Source: Gigaspora rosea (taxonomy: Eukaryota > Glomeromycota > Glomeromycetes > Diversisporales > Gigasporaceae). From it: a DNA stretch of 64,000 nucleotides. A model generated the notes under the pieces. That model ran no database searches. It was given only the letters and a program-made list of their open reading frames with translations, and was not told where the DNA came from. The stretch covers positions 251,146 to 315,145 of the forward strand of contig QKWP01000196.1 in the NCBI GenBank assembly GCA_003550325.1, given 5' to 3'. This document shows positions 1 through 11,744 of this stretch, piece by piece (the stretch's first letter is position 1; each line of letters begins with the position of its first letter). A program made the position numbers and the translations under genes.

Positions 1-389
1 ATAAATTACAAAAACAAAAAAAATGATTGAAAAATAAAAATAAATGATCAAAAAAAAAATAAAAAGATCTAAATCTTAATACATTACATGCTGCAAATCA
101 TTAAATCCAGATAAAAATCTGTTTAGCGATTAATATCCATTAATCATTATATATCAGTTTTAATAAATACGATAAAAATTGATTAATAGATATATAGCGA
201 TTTATATTTAGGAAGCATCCATAAATAACATTATACAAAGGAGGGTTTGGACAAACAATAACAGTTTTCTTAATAAGTAGGGGGTCAAAAAAATATAACG
301 TAATTTTTTTAGAAAAAATTGTTAAAAATGAACCAGTGGTCCAAATTTAATAATTTTGGTACATTCAATTTACCTTAGTGAGAGGAGTC

Positions 390-548
390 GAATAGTACCA
401 ATTTCATTTCATTTGAATCACTGGATCAAAAGTTAGTGGCCAAATACTATTGGCTATTATGTTTTTTTTATAAAATTACTATAAAATTAATAGTTTTTTG
501 TGAATAACTTTTGATCCAGTGACCCAAATGAAATGATTTTGGTATCAT
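390..548. repeat. Short foldback repeat, arms ~40 bp
   Basis: ATTTCATTTGAATCACTGGA (about 407-426) followed by TCAAAAGTT is inverted at about 507-545 as AACTTTTGATCCAGTGACCC and AAATGAAAT. The arms contain a degenerate version of the core found at 22.7 and 48 kb. No gene. Confidence 0.6.
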
Positions 549-619
549 TGGATTCATCTTACTAAGACGAATTAAATAGTATCTAAATCATCTAAATCAG
601 ATTACTGTGTTACAATATA

Positions 620-823
620 CAGTCAACTCTCTCTAATCTGAACTGCTGAGACTGCTTTTTTTTACTATATAAAAATTTGGAAAAGTTCAGTTTTCAAAAA
701 GTTATATATGGCTTATCCGAACTTTATAATAAAATTTACAAATGTTCTAGGAGATTTTGTCCAGTTTAGAGAGAGTTTAATAGTGTTCGGTTTAGAGAGG
801 TTTGGATGAGAGAGAGGCGACTG
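620..823 (+). mobile_element. TA-flanked MITE with CAGTC ends (pogo/Tigger-like?), copy 1
   Basis: Ends CAGTCAACTCTCTCTAAT and ...GAGAGAGGCGACTG are imperfect inverted repeats flanked by TA at 618-619 and 824-825. The interior has no ORF. Near-identical copies lie at 13886-14099 and, reversed, at about 56217-56403. The ends look like those of pogo/Tigger-type elements, but this subgroup call is inference. Confidence 0.78.
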
Positions 824-1189
824 TATTCAAGTTTTTGTAAAATTTTATATATTTACATACAGATTTTAAAAAATTTTTTTATATAGTAAAGGGGGGTCAA
901 GTGTAGTGATGCCACCGAAATTGATTTTTGAAAGAGGCCTATTTCGTCTTCATTGGAGAAAATTAAAATTTTTTATAAGAAAGAGCAAATAAAATTTATA
1001 TAAATATGTTCCTTATAATTTCGTCTATTCAAAAAAAGTATCAAATAATTTCGTCTTTCAAGTAAAATAGGTCAAAAACAATTTCGTCTTCAAATTTTAA
1101 TTTTGGGTTTTAGAACCCGAAATGCTTTCGTCCTCATGTATAGTCAAGTGCTACTATAAGGGGGTACATAACATTATTTATAGATGCCC

Positions 1190-1330
1190 TTTTATTTATA
1201 CTATATATTGATTATAGATATTTATCGATATATAACTAGTTTATCGATATATATTGTTAATTTTTAATCGATATATATCGATTAATTGTTATATATCGAT
1301 ATTTATCTATATAAAAAATTTCTCGATGTA
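1190..1330. repeat. ATCGATATATATCGAT palindrome cluster
   Basis: Repeated ATCGATATATATCGAT-type words in both orientations. The same vocabulary builds the 63.2-63.4 kb palindrome. No gene. Confidence 0.55.
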
Positions 1331-1539
1331 CTCAACCGGTTACCAAAATTTATTCGGTTCAGGTCGTTTAACCAATTATAGCCCAACTAGGACCCCAAAT
1401 AATCTATGTAAGATTATATTTGAGTATCATAGTAAAAATTTTTTGGTTAGCACTTTTGGTTTGGCATATATAAGCTACACATTAGATTGAACTTTTACCT
1501 ACCTTTAGTTTTTTTGAAATACAATATTTCTAAAAAAAA

Positions 1540-1730
1540 ACAACCTTATGCTTACTAAAAAAAAAAAAACAGATTTATACTTACTAAAAAAAAAAAAAAA
1601 AAACAAACAAAAACTTATACTTACTAAAAAAAAAAACAAATTAAAAAAAAATTAAACTTACGCTTACTAAAAAAAAAAAATCTTCTACTTACTAAAAAAA
1701 AAAAGCTCACTAAAAAAAAAAAAACCAAAG
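1540..1730 (+). repeat. A-rich tandem array of CTTACTAAAAAAAAAA units
   Basis: Six or seven copies of a unit reading roughly ACTTACTAAAAAAAAAAAA with variable A-run length. Low complexity; no coding signal. Confidence 0.75.
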
Positions 1731-1739
1731 TTCAAAATT

Positions 1740-2474
1740 TCTTAAGTCCATTTGATTCATAAGCTGATATAAATCATAAATATATATTCCACAAAATGTG
1801 TAAAAAAAACTTAAAAAAAAACATTTTGATTAATTTTTATCCAATTTTTGCTTTTTTCTGTCTTTTTTTTTTATTTTTGTATTTATTACTCACCAGTTAC
1901 AGATTTTTCATTAGCACATTTTAAATATGATATATAAAAATACCCCATTAGCTTTCTTTTAAATATACCTTTTTTGCCATTTAGCTGTTTTCAAATATAA
2001 TCTTTTTATCCAATACCTACTTTTCAAATATAATCTTTTTTAAAAAACGGGGCTCCATTAGCAATTTTTCAAATATGGCCTCACATAGATTATTCGGGGT
2101 TCTGTCCAACCAGTTCAAATCACTATACTATAGAATCTAAATGATAAAAGACCAAGCATACTATAGAATAAACATTCGGATAGCTTGAAAATAAAATGTA
2201 ATTTAAATTACTTGTACTATATTTTATATTATCTAGCACTAAACTCCCACATAAAATTTCCCTGATTATTAGATCCATATCCATACAATAGACCCCAGTC
2301 TACTATTGGGTTTAAAATTGAGAAAATATAACAGACCTGGATCTTTTATATGGCAGTTTATAGTGCTTTTTTTTATATAAAAAAAATTCTTTGCTAAATT
2401 TTACTATATAAACCTTTATTCTAATTTTTAGCCTTTACCCTTACTTTAATAATATTAAAAAAATTTAACTTTTA
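1740..2474. other. AT-rich intergenic DNA, nothing recognised
   Basis: Homopolymer-rich sequence with short direct repeats such as TTTCAAATATAATC (1987-2035). No gene or element ends were seen. Confidence 0.5.
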
Positions 2475-2789
2475 CAGTCAATCCCAACTCATAGAAACAA
2501 GTTTACAGTGTGCATTTAGGGAGGTTTGCACTTAGAGAGAGCCAATTAAATTGCAGCTTTAAAAATTAGATCGTTAAATTCGTGTAACTTCTACTAAAAC
2601 TGTATAACTTATCTTAAATACTAAAATTTGATTGGTTATATGCATTTAGGAAGGTTAGTGTAATATGAAATGTTATTCAAGAGAAGTGCATTTACAGAAT
2701 ATAGAACGTGCATTTAGAACTAATAACATCTTACTGAAAAGAAAAAACTGTGCATTTAAGAAGAGGTTGCATTTATGGAGATCCGACTG
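2475..2789 (+). mobile_element. TA-flanked MITE, CAGTC/GCATTTAGG family, copy 1
   Basis: Starts CAGTCAATCCCAACTCATAG and ends ATTTATGGAGATCCGACTG, flanked by TA (2473-2474, 2790-2791). The interior carries several TGCATTTAG(G) words near the ends and no ORF. Copies lie at 13143-13781 (one nested in another) and 51328-52835 (reversed); 54409-55685 has similar ends. Confidence 0.82.
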
Positions 2790-2832
2790 TATACAATATA
2801 AGGTTATACAATTTATTTAATTATGATTATAA

Positions 2833-3010
2833 AACCCTCTGTTTATAAAAAAAATGTTAAAAAAAAAAATTAAAAAACCGGTTATAAAAAAAAACCTTAT
2901 AAAAAAAAAACCTTTATAAAAAAAAAATCCTTTATAAAAAAAAATTCTTTATAAAAAAAACACTTTATAAAAAAAAACCTTTATAAAAAAAAACTGTTTA
3001 TAAAAAACAG
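2833..3010 (+). repeat. Tandem CCTTTATAAAAAAAAA array (~16-18 bp unit)
   Basis: About nine imperfect copies of a TTTATAAAAAAAAACC-like unit. Low complexity, no gene. Confidence 0.8.
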
Positions 3011-3014
3011 TTTT

Positions 3015-3355
3015 ACTAAATCACACCACTGGTGCTCAACACCACAATGATTTTCACCAATCAAATTTTTTAAATGCAGTGTAATGTAAAGATCAAGTGT
3101 AATATAAAAAATTTTTGTTGTTTTGCTTTTTTTTTAAAAAATACTTTCTAACTCAAAATTTTATCTATGAAACCACCTTTTTTTTTAAAAAAAACCCCCT
3201 TTGCGAAATTTTACTATATACTATGCCTCACCCTAATCCTAACTATTGCTCTACTTAACATATATCAACTTTAGCTTTTGTTTATTTTTTTTTGTTTATT
3301 TTTTTAATATTGTCTTCATGTTACACTGCATACTAGTGTTTAACACCACTGGTTT
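3015..3355. repeat. Degenerate inverted-repeat element
   Basis: AAATCACACCACTGGTG at the left and ACACCACTGGTTTGATTT at the right are inverted, with TGTAATGTAAAGATC / ATGTTACACTGCA words inside. The interior includes an oligo-A/T tract and CACCCTAATCCTAAC. Probably an old MITE. Confidence 0.4.
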
Positions 3356-4035
3356 GATTTATCATTACTGATAAAAAAAAACGTTTATATATAATAAAAA
3401 AAAACCACTACATCTTATAAAAGCCATTATTCAACTGGGAATGAAATGGCATTTTCTAATACCATAGTACTAAAAAAAAAATAAAAAGATTAAAATATAA
3501 TATAAAAAAAAAAAAGCTATTGCAAGCTTTAGTTGTTATTTCTACCAGTATCCAACTAGGAATAAAATTGCATTTGCTACTAGAAAAAAAAAAAATTCAA
3601 AATAAAAAAATTAAAAAAACTAATCTACAAATTATGACATTAAAACCTAGATCTACAAACCTCTTTTGTCATAGTCATTTCATATATGAAGTTGACAGAA
3701 AACAAATTTGAAAAAATATTATGAATTGCGGCTTTACGGCTTTACAGTATTACGGCTTTATCTTCAAGTGACTACAACAATGGAGTATACTAAAATAAAT
3801 CTAAAAAAAATATATATATTAAAGACGAAAAAAGCAAAAAAGAAGCTCTTTCCAGGAAAAACAACATCGACATGATAACAACTTTGATATCAAAAAAACA
3901 ATGGTTAAAAAAAAAAGCAGCAAAAACAATAATTATCAAGTGATAATCTTTGTTTATATATGATTGAAAATGCTAAAATGATTGGTCAATTATATAGGGG
4001 TCGCATAGTAATGGGTTGCTATTTTATTTTTGTCT
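3356..4035. other. AT-rich intergenic DNA with a short CGGCTTTA repeat
   Basis: A CGGCTTTA word is repeated at about 3727-3762. Nothing else was recognised; the 63-codon ORF at 3520-3711 has no family features. Confidence 0.45.
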
Positions 4036-4523
4036 TAAGGGTAGGGTAAATGTAGATCATTTTTCATATGATCTGCATAGTATTACAGATTTTTATATAG
4101 GAAATAAAAATTCGCCACAAGCAAAATTTTTTAATACTCTAATAAATTTTTACCAAAATTTCATGACGTGCAGATAAGAAATTTCTATTTATAGTAATAA
4201 TAATTTTGAAACTTGTTTTATTTGAGAAAATTTTACTTTGAATATTACTGAAGTTTTTCCAGATGGCTCTATGTTTTTCCCAGGTAATAGTGTCATCTGA
4301 GAAAACTTCAGTAATATTCGAAGTAGAATTTTCTCAAATAAACCAAGTTTCGAAATTATTATTACTATAAATAGAAATTTCTTATCTGCACGTTATGAAA
4401 CTTTGGTAAAAATTCGTTAGAGCATTAAAAAATTTTGTTTGTGGTAATTTTTTATTTCCTATATAAAAATCTGTAATACCATGCAGATCATATGAAAAAT
4501 GATCTACATTTACTCTACTCTTA
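4036..4523. mobile_element. Large foldback element, TTAAGGGTAG ends, ~230-bp arms
   Basis: The left arm (about 4036-4262) and right arm (4297-4523) are near-perfect inverse copies around a ~34-base loop. Ends read TAAGGGTAGGGTAAATG / ATTTACTCTACTCTTA, followed by GATCATTTTTCATATGATC, itself a palindrome. The same ends occur at 33719, 45083 and 62363. Confidence 0.85.
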
Positions 4524-5427
4524 AATAAAAATTAAAAATAATCAAAAAAAAGATTATTTAAAAAAAAAATCTAAAATATTTTTTTAAAGAAATAAAAGTT
4601 AGCATATGTGCATATTGGAAATAAATATTATTTATTTTTGTTTTTTTGAAAAATCAAAATACCATGTGTACTTAACTTTAAAACAAAAGGGGTCAGACCA
4701 AATTTATACTAAAAATACACAAATTAAACTTTTATATATAGAATTTTGATATACAAATATACAAATTAAAAATCCAACCTTTTTAAAAAAATATGCAAAT
4801 TTAAATCTTACTTTATTTAATTTGTCTATGATGGCTATGCATTCTCTGACCTGACCTATTTATGTATATTTCAGAGTTCTATAATACCAAATTCAAAAAT
4901 GATAGCTTTGGTAACGACGAAAATATTATAGCTTAACCCATATTACAACACGTTAGCTAAAAATAAATACATTATTAGTAACAAATACAAGAATATAAAA
5001 CAAAGCAAAAGCAAAAAAAAATCTATAAATTAATAATTACTAGAATTAATTGATTTGTAACCGTAGGTTACAGAATAAATTTTATAACTGTAAATACTAA
5101 GATTAGGTTTAACGTGACTATCAAACCAAATTTTCTATAAAAATAAAACTGTGCGATTAAGGTTAGGATTAGAGTGAAGCTTGGTATAAGGCTTTTGGGT
5201 TAGAGAAAGCTTTAGTTATATTAAAATTTAGCAAGAAATTTTTTTTGTTAGAAACCAAAAGGTAGTTTCATATATGAAATTTTGATTTAGAAGCAATTTT
5301 TGGCAAAACGAATGACTTTTTCAAGTGTAAATAACATTACACCTGATCTTAAAATTTGATTGCTTGTTGAAATAGGTTACAGTAACTGTAGTTACAAATT
5401 AATTAATCCTAATTACTATTTATACCC
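4524..5427. other. AT-rich DNA, degenerate repeats only
   Basis: Contains a TACACCTGATCTTAAAATTT word (about 5340) also found at the ends of the 44.5-48.85 kb element. No gene seen. Confidence 0.4.
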
Positions 5428-5696
5428 TGTGATTAGAAGTGTACCATAGTGCAGGGTGCACCAAAATATAAATTTCAATTTTAAATATTCAAATATTTAT
5501 TTAGTAAAAAATTATATATTCAAATATTTGAATATTCAGTGAATATTATTTATTGAGTCAGACCTCTAATCAAAACAATTAAATGCTATAATCAGTTAGT
5601 ATGCCAGGACCCCGAAATATATATAGATAGGTCAGGTTAATTATAAAGAAATTTATAATTTGGTGCACCCTGTACCATAGTGCACCCCTAATCACA
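5428..5696. mobile_element. MITE with ~45-bp TIRs containing GGTGCACC
   Basis: Left end TGTGATTAGAAGTGTACC...GGTGCACC and right end GGTGCACCCTGTACC...CCCTAATCACA form an inverted repeat of about 45 bases. The interior contains AAATATTCAAATATTTGAAT-like palindromes. Related GTGCACC ends are at about 29060 and 30480-30512. Confidence 0.72.
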
Positions 5697-6270
5697 TGGA
5701 TATAAACAGATGATAATTGATAATGATCATCAGCTTTTTTTTCCTGCAATTTTTTTTTGATGTGTTTAACTAAAAGTTACTTTCTTTCAGGCAACAGGAT
5801 TTCGCCGTTTCTGGTGTCGTCGTTACTGGTGATATCGTTGTTTCTATCGTCGTTTGTTTCTGGCATCGTCGTTACTAGTGTTGCCGTTACCAGTGTTTTA
5901 GCTAATACTACTATTGTTAGCGCTGTCTTCTTCTCTTTGCTGGAAATTATGTAGCCTTGTGGCGGGCTTTGCAATTAGCCTTCCGGTAGGTACTATTAAC
6001 TGTATGTTGCTTTTGTTTTACCTTTTCTTTTCTAATCGAGTTGGTTTTTTTTCACTTACTTTCGTCATGCTGGTGCATAGTCAGTGGTGTTTTGTAAGTG
6101 TTGTTGATCTGTAGTGCTGTTTGCTTCTCGTTGCTAATGAATGTTTTTGAGTTTTTTTTTGTGAATTCGGGTGCATATGTATTTGTTGTTTTTTGCCTGT
6201 GGATATATTATTAACACTTTTGGAAACTGTAGAGTATTATGTTTGTGATTTCCGCGTAGAGTTTGGAACC
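5697..6270. other. Locally GC-richer low-complexity stretch, possibly a decayed element interior
   Basis: GTTGTCGTCGTTACTGG-type trinucleotide-biased sequence gives open frames on both strands (5757-5974), but each is repetitive and lacks a recognisable domain. It resembles, in reverse orientation, the repetitive DNA at 29.4-30.4 kb next to similar GTGCACC ends. Confidence 0.35.
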
Positions 6271-8754
6271 GGGTGAAAAATCGTCACCCGGTCACCAGTG
6301 TAACTTTGAAATCGGTTACTCGAGTGAAATTGGTTAGTATAGGGTAGTAATAAAATTATTCGAAATCGCATTGGTTCTACCTCAACTATTTATTTTTTTT
6401 AGCGATAATAATTTTATTACAGTAATATGATATACCCATTATTATGTATATATTGCCCTTTTACCATATTTCAAAATAATATTTGAAGAAGGTTAAACCT
6501 CTATAAAAAAGTTCAGCCATTTTTTTATAACTAAGTAAAAAAAAATTACAATGTTTAAATTTAAAATTTAACGTCGTTTATGCTAAAAAAATAGAAATAA
6601 TGGACTTGGAGCCAATGTTTTTATAATCTTATATAAAAGAATGCTTGTAATTTTGTAAATATATTGTATAGTTGGTGTTTAAAAAACTTTGAAAGAAAAA
6701 GAAATTCGATCTGCGAAGTTTGGGCAATTATACGATAAGTAATGCTTTACACTTTTTTTTTTTTTTTTTTGTCTAACAATTTTTTTCTAATTAATAGATA
6801 ATAAACCTAAAATATTTGAATTATATCAGAATTTTTCTTCATAAATATCATTTTACTTACTAAATTGGGATAATTATCTGAAATTAAAGTAATTATCCGG
6901 ATAAATTATCTGTTGAACAAAATCATTATCCGTTATCTATATTATCTGGATAATCCAGATAAAAAATCTAGCAGATCCGAACATTAATTATCGGATAATT
7001 GCAGTATACAACTCTTTTTTTAACGAATGTTTTATGATAAATTTTGATTACAACAATGTTCTAATAATTTTTAAAATTTCATTAGTTCGATACAACTACA
7101 GTTATGATTTCTTAAAACATATTAAATTTTATACTAGAACTCATCAGTTTTCTGTAAAGAAAGTTAAATATACATAGACCATGCGAAGTATATTATAAGA
7201 TCGTGAGATTATTTATAATAAGTAAAATCAAATAAATTGCAACTAAATATGATTTAAATTTTTAAAACCCAAGCTTATATTTTACATTTAAAGCAACTAA
7301 ATTCTAATCATACTTTAATTATGCCAATTTGATGTGTCCATACTATTTTATTAACAATCACTTAATAAACATCATCGGCAAGCTTATTTTACAAATAATT
7401 AATTTACAGATAGGTTAATTTCGTCTATAGTATAACAGCTCATTTCATAGATAAGTTTTCTATATACGATACTAATCTTAACTACAATTCCAAACCTAGC
7501 CCTAACGACAATTACTAGAATTACTTAAATAACTGTCCACAAAATAAAATATTCGTAAATTCATCGTCTGTAAAATAAGTTTTGTTGGTGAAATTTGGTA
7601 TTGTTATACCTGTTAGAACAGTATTGGGATTGCTTATAAGTCCAGTAATGAACTGGAACTGGACTTATAAATATAAACCAAGCTGAGATTATTTGAACTC
7701 ATTTAGGGTTTAAATAAACCCAAGCTAAGTTTATTTGAGCCTATTTTAGGTTTAAATAAACCAAGCAATTTAAATATTAAAATACTTTATAGCAAACAGA
7801 TAACGTATAGTAATTTGTAAAAATAAATTTTCAGAGCAACACGACGGGTTATATACTAGTTTTTTTTAAAAATATCTTAAAGTATTTTTTATCTCTTTGT
7901 ACGTTTTTAGCGAAAAAAGATCAGTATAGATCAATATTTCTAAAGACTTCATATAGAGAGCAAATTTAGGCAAATTTAGGCAATAAATAAGGTAATAAGC
8001 TTTAAATTCGAAAAAAATTTAAGTATTATTGGCTAATTTTAGTAAAAGTTTTTTTAGAAAAAGCGATACCACCAGACTGAGTGAACTTAATCTTATTAGT
8101 GGGAGAAAACTTTAGCCGCTTTAAGGGTAGAGTATTTTATGGCACATTACACATATATAATTTCGTGCAGATTACGGAACTCAGCTCTTATAAAAGCTTT
8201 CACAAACTCGTAATGTTTAAAAATTTTTCATTAATAGTTTAATATCGTCAAAAAAGATGTTTTTTGATCGTTTAAAGGCTCGTATACTCAACGGTAAGTT
8301 GTTTTCTATTAGCAAGTTGGCTTAAAAAGGTTTATTTAGGAAAAAGGCAAAGTTAACTTTATCGCATTGGGCTTTAAAAATACGCATTACAAGCAAACTT
8401 TATTAAATAATAATTTTTTTTAAAAAAATTTAGTGGATAACGATTTCAATCACTTGTTTACAATTAATTATATTGCGAAAAACTATAATGTTTAGAAAGT
8501 TTTAGAGGTTAGCTAGAGACTATTTGTAAAAAAAGCATTTATTAATAGATCTATTTATAGATTATATAGTCATATTAAAACATGGGTGATGGTCAAATTA
8601 GATAGTTGTAAAAGGCTAAAATTTTTAATTATAATACGTATAATGAGTGTAAAAAGCATTTTATTATATAATTATTTATTATTATATCAGTAAAAATTAG
8701 TTAATTGATAAAAGCAAGGTCTCACCTTTAACATTAAAAAAAAAAAAAATTAGT
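6271..8754. other. Long AT-rich stretch without genes; TTATCCGGATAA cluster and hAT-like subterminal words
   Basis: At 6868-7000 the palindromic word ATTATCCGGATAAT and close variants recur several times. At 7618-7665 GTCCAGTAATGAACTGG and TCCAGT words recall the ends of the 44.6-46.4 kb element, and at 7680-7765 a ~50-base GTTTAAATAAACC-type direct repeat occurs. No coding region was recognised. Confidence 0.4.
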
Positions 8755-9304
8755 TAATTGATGATCCGGATAAGATCTCAGAATTACTATATTGGGACAA
8801 TAGTAAATTTTGGGGATAAGTACAATATAAATTTTTATTATATGCTTCAATCTGAGCGTAGTCAAAATAAAAAGTATTTTTTTATTAAGTTAACGATACA
8901 TGTCGATTAATTGAAAGTTGTAGAGCTCGTCGAGGCGCATCTAACGTGGTTAGATCATCCAAATCGGCCCAGTGGATGGCGAGATATTATTAAAAAACGA
9001 TTGGCCGACTATGTAAAATCTCTATGTAAACAAATATTGTTTACATAGAGATTTTACATAGTCGGCCAATCGTTTTTTAATAATATCTCGCCATCCACTG
9101 GGCCGATTTGGATGATCTAACCACCGTTAGATGCGCCTCGACGAGCTCTACAACTTTCAATTAATCGACATGTATCGTTAACTTAATAAAAAATACTTTT
9201 CATTTTGACTAATCTCAGATTGAAGCATATAGTTAACATCATAGGAATTTTGCCCCAATTTCTAATATAGAAATTCTGCTGATCTTATCTGGATCAGTAA
9301 TTAA
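8755..9304. mobile_element. Giant near-perfect palindromic foldback element, TTAATTGATGATCC ends, copy 1
   Basis: Ends TTAATTGATGATCCGGATAA and the inverted TTATCTGGATCAGTAATTAA enclose two arms of about 190 bp (8839-9032 and 9037-9232) that are almost exact reverse complements, with a minimal loop at AAATATTG. Each arm carries the shared core (8911-8987, 9082-9160). No ORF. Confidence 0.9.
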
Positions 9305-10379
9305 AGTAAAAAAAATTGTTATAGTTCGAAAGATATTTAATTTCTGTTCGTAGACAATGTAATAATTTGATTGGCTAATATACAATAAGTTATTATTTTT
9401 AGTTTGTTGTACTAATGATCTACATCTTGCAGCTATGCCTGATATTTTACTATAATGTAGATCACATGAAATACCCTACCCTTAATACTACTAAGGTAAG
9501 ATTAATATGACTATGATAGTACAATTATGAAAGGTACATAAGTGTCAACTTAACCTTCTTTTTGTCTTTCTTAACTCTAATACTATGCTGATAATTGTAA
9601 CCAAGTTCATGAAATTGTCTAGAGTCAATTTTTTTAAAGGACAAACTTTAATAGTATAGGTTATTTAATATTTAGAAAGAAGAACTAATAAAGAGGGATA
9701 AATAGCCATTGTAGAATATGGCAATAGTGGCGAATTCTTTTTAGCCAATAAAAGACATAAGTATTTTTATTTTTGCTGGTATTTAATTTTCTTACAGCTA
9801 TTCCAACTCAACCTTAATCACATACTATAACTAGAATGCAAGTTCTTTAACAAATTGGCCTGTCTTCTGGAAATTGGTTCATCTTTATAATAATTTCTAT
9901 TATAATTCGCTTATTGGTATCGTATATATTGTAAATAAATTCTAGAACAAACTAAAAATTTGCTCGTTTCCTAAAATCTCTCCAGTTTCATTCTATGGAT
10001 CATCTAATTCTTCAAAAAATACATCGGTATCTCCAAACCGAAGTTCTGAAGACAATGACATAATTTCAAAGAGTTAGGTGACCTTTAGAACAAAACAGAA
10101 GAGATTTTAGAAAGCGAACAAATTTTTAGTTTGCCTCAAAATTTATGAGAACAGCTAGGAATGTTAATAGTCTGATCTGGTTTAGTATAGTTAATTTTTG
10201 TTCAAGTCTAGTCTGGTCTATTATGCAAAACTAGCTCAAACTTAACCACATAGAAATTAAGACAATTCTAGTGCAATAACTTAACCTTAGTTACCAAAAT
10301 GGTGAGTAGGCTCAGTAACAGAATTTTTTATGTAACTCTATTCACTGGCAGCAATATTGTGAAGGATCAATATTAGATA
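9305..10379. repeat. AT-rich region with one inverted repeat, arms ~53 bp
   Basis: TAGAACAAACTAAAAATTTG (from 9941) and its inverse (up to about 10140) enclose ~90 bases. A solitary TAAGGGTAGGGTATTTCATG end lies reversed at about 9468-9490. No gene recognised. Confidence 0.5.
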
Positions 10380-10518
10380 TACCAGGTGGGTGAAAAGTCT
10401 CAATACAGGTTCCTTTTTTTAATCACTATGATTATCAATCTAATACCGGTAATTTTAAAATTATATTAGTGGAGATAATAAAAAAGGTCCTGTACAGGAA
10501 TGTTTCACCCACCCGGTA
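10380..10518. mobile_element. 139-bp MITE, TACC(A/G)GGTGGGTGAAA ends, TA-flanked
   Basis: TACCAGGTGGGTGAAAAGTC and the inverse of TTTCACCCACCCGGTA form TIRs of about 45 bases, flanked by TA at 10378-10379 and 10519-10520. The interior is too short to code. Confidence 0.8.
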
Positions 10519-11029
10519 TATTTATTATCTTATTCCTCCTACTGGCAAGTTAATAACTGCTTCATTTTGGGTGATCCTAAAAGTGGTTTCTATCTTCTGG
10601 CTCAGTCTGTCAGAGCTTTATATTTATTTTATAGTAGAAATTACAAAACTCTAATGCAAGCCTATACGATCTTAACTACATACTATAGCCTGAAATAGAA
10701 AGTAAGTTCTATAAAAGAATGTTTTGCTGTAACTTATGATAATAATTATTGTATATAGTATCAATACAAACTAATTCTAACTATTATATACCGCATTATT
10801 GCTCTTTTTGATTTGATCAATTTCGGTTGTTTTTGTGAGCCCCGCAATTACAATATAGGCAATTACCTAAGCTCATTATATTTTTGGAATTCATTCTATA
10901 AGTATTTTTTTTGGCATTTTATTAATTTATTTAATAGACTTCATAAAATATAACAAATTTAATAAACTTGTTATTTTTTTTTTTTTTGCACAATAGCATG
11001 ATAGTAAGGACAAACATAGCACAATAAAA

Positions 11030-11290
11030 AGAACGAACATTAGTTAGATTTAAAACATTAAATTTGGGACATAGCATGATAGTTAGATTCAAGTGTAGCA
11101 CAATAGTTAGTTTTGAATATAGTACAATAGTTAGATTTGGTTATATTACAATATCTAGCACAATAGTTAGATTTGAGACATGGCATAATAGTTAGAGTTT
11201 TAAATTAGGTTATGGATAGGTTTAAGGCAAGAGTTAGAATAGAATTAAAATGTAGAGTGGGCTTAGTAACGAGAATAGGGTTAGATAGTA
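11030..11290 (-). repeat. Minisatellite of ATAGTTAGATTTGG-type units
   Basis: Diverged units reading AGCACAATAGTTAGATTTGA. On the opposite strand these read TCAAATCTAACTATTGTGCT, the same unit as the large array at 14.1-15.06 kb, so the two arrays are inverted relative to each other. Confidence 0.65.
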
Positions 11291-11348
11291 GTGCAGGACT
11301 AGTACAAGAATTAGAATTATAATTAGATAATTATGTGGGTTTAGCTTA

Positions 11349-11560
11349 GTGATGTGGTAAAATCATCCAAAGCTCATATTATAACTAGTTATAGCAATCA
11401 TTGGAATGATTCCATCATATCACTAGTCTAGCCAGAGGTTAAGTTAGATAGTAGTGGTAGAATTATCCAAAGCTCATATCATAACTAGTTATAGCAATCA
11501 TTGAAATGATTTCATCATATCACTAGTCTAGCCAGAGGTTAAGTTAGATAGTATCGCAGA
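11349..11560 (+). repeat. Two tandem copies of a ~106-bp unit
   Basis: The unit TAAAATCATCCAAAGCTCAT... to ...GTTAAGTTAGATAGTAG occurs twice with few differences. Each copy contains CATATTATAACTAGTTATAG and a small ATCATTGGAATGAT hairpin. No coding signal. Confidence 0.85.
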
Positions 11561-11744
11561 ATTAGTGTAAAAGTTAGTCATGTTAAAAGTTATGCAGGTC
11601 TTGAAGATTATAATTAGGTTGGTGTTATAGATTGCAGAGCAAATATTCATTATTAATGACATTCGTAATATAATATGGTTTTGCACATTATATAAATAAA
11701 TATGAAATAAATATGAAATAGTATAAAATAAATACTATATTATT

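Noticed and set aside
5757..5974. Overlapping ORFs on both strands
   Set aside because: Both arise from trinucleotide-biased low-complexity DNA; no domain or splice structure.
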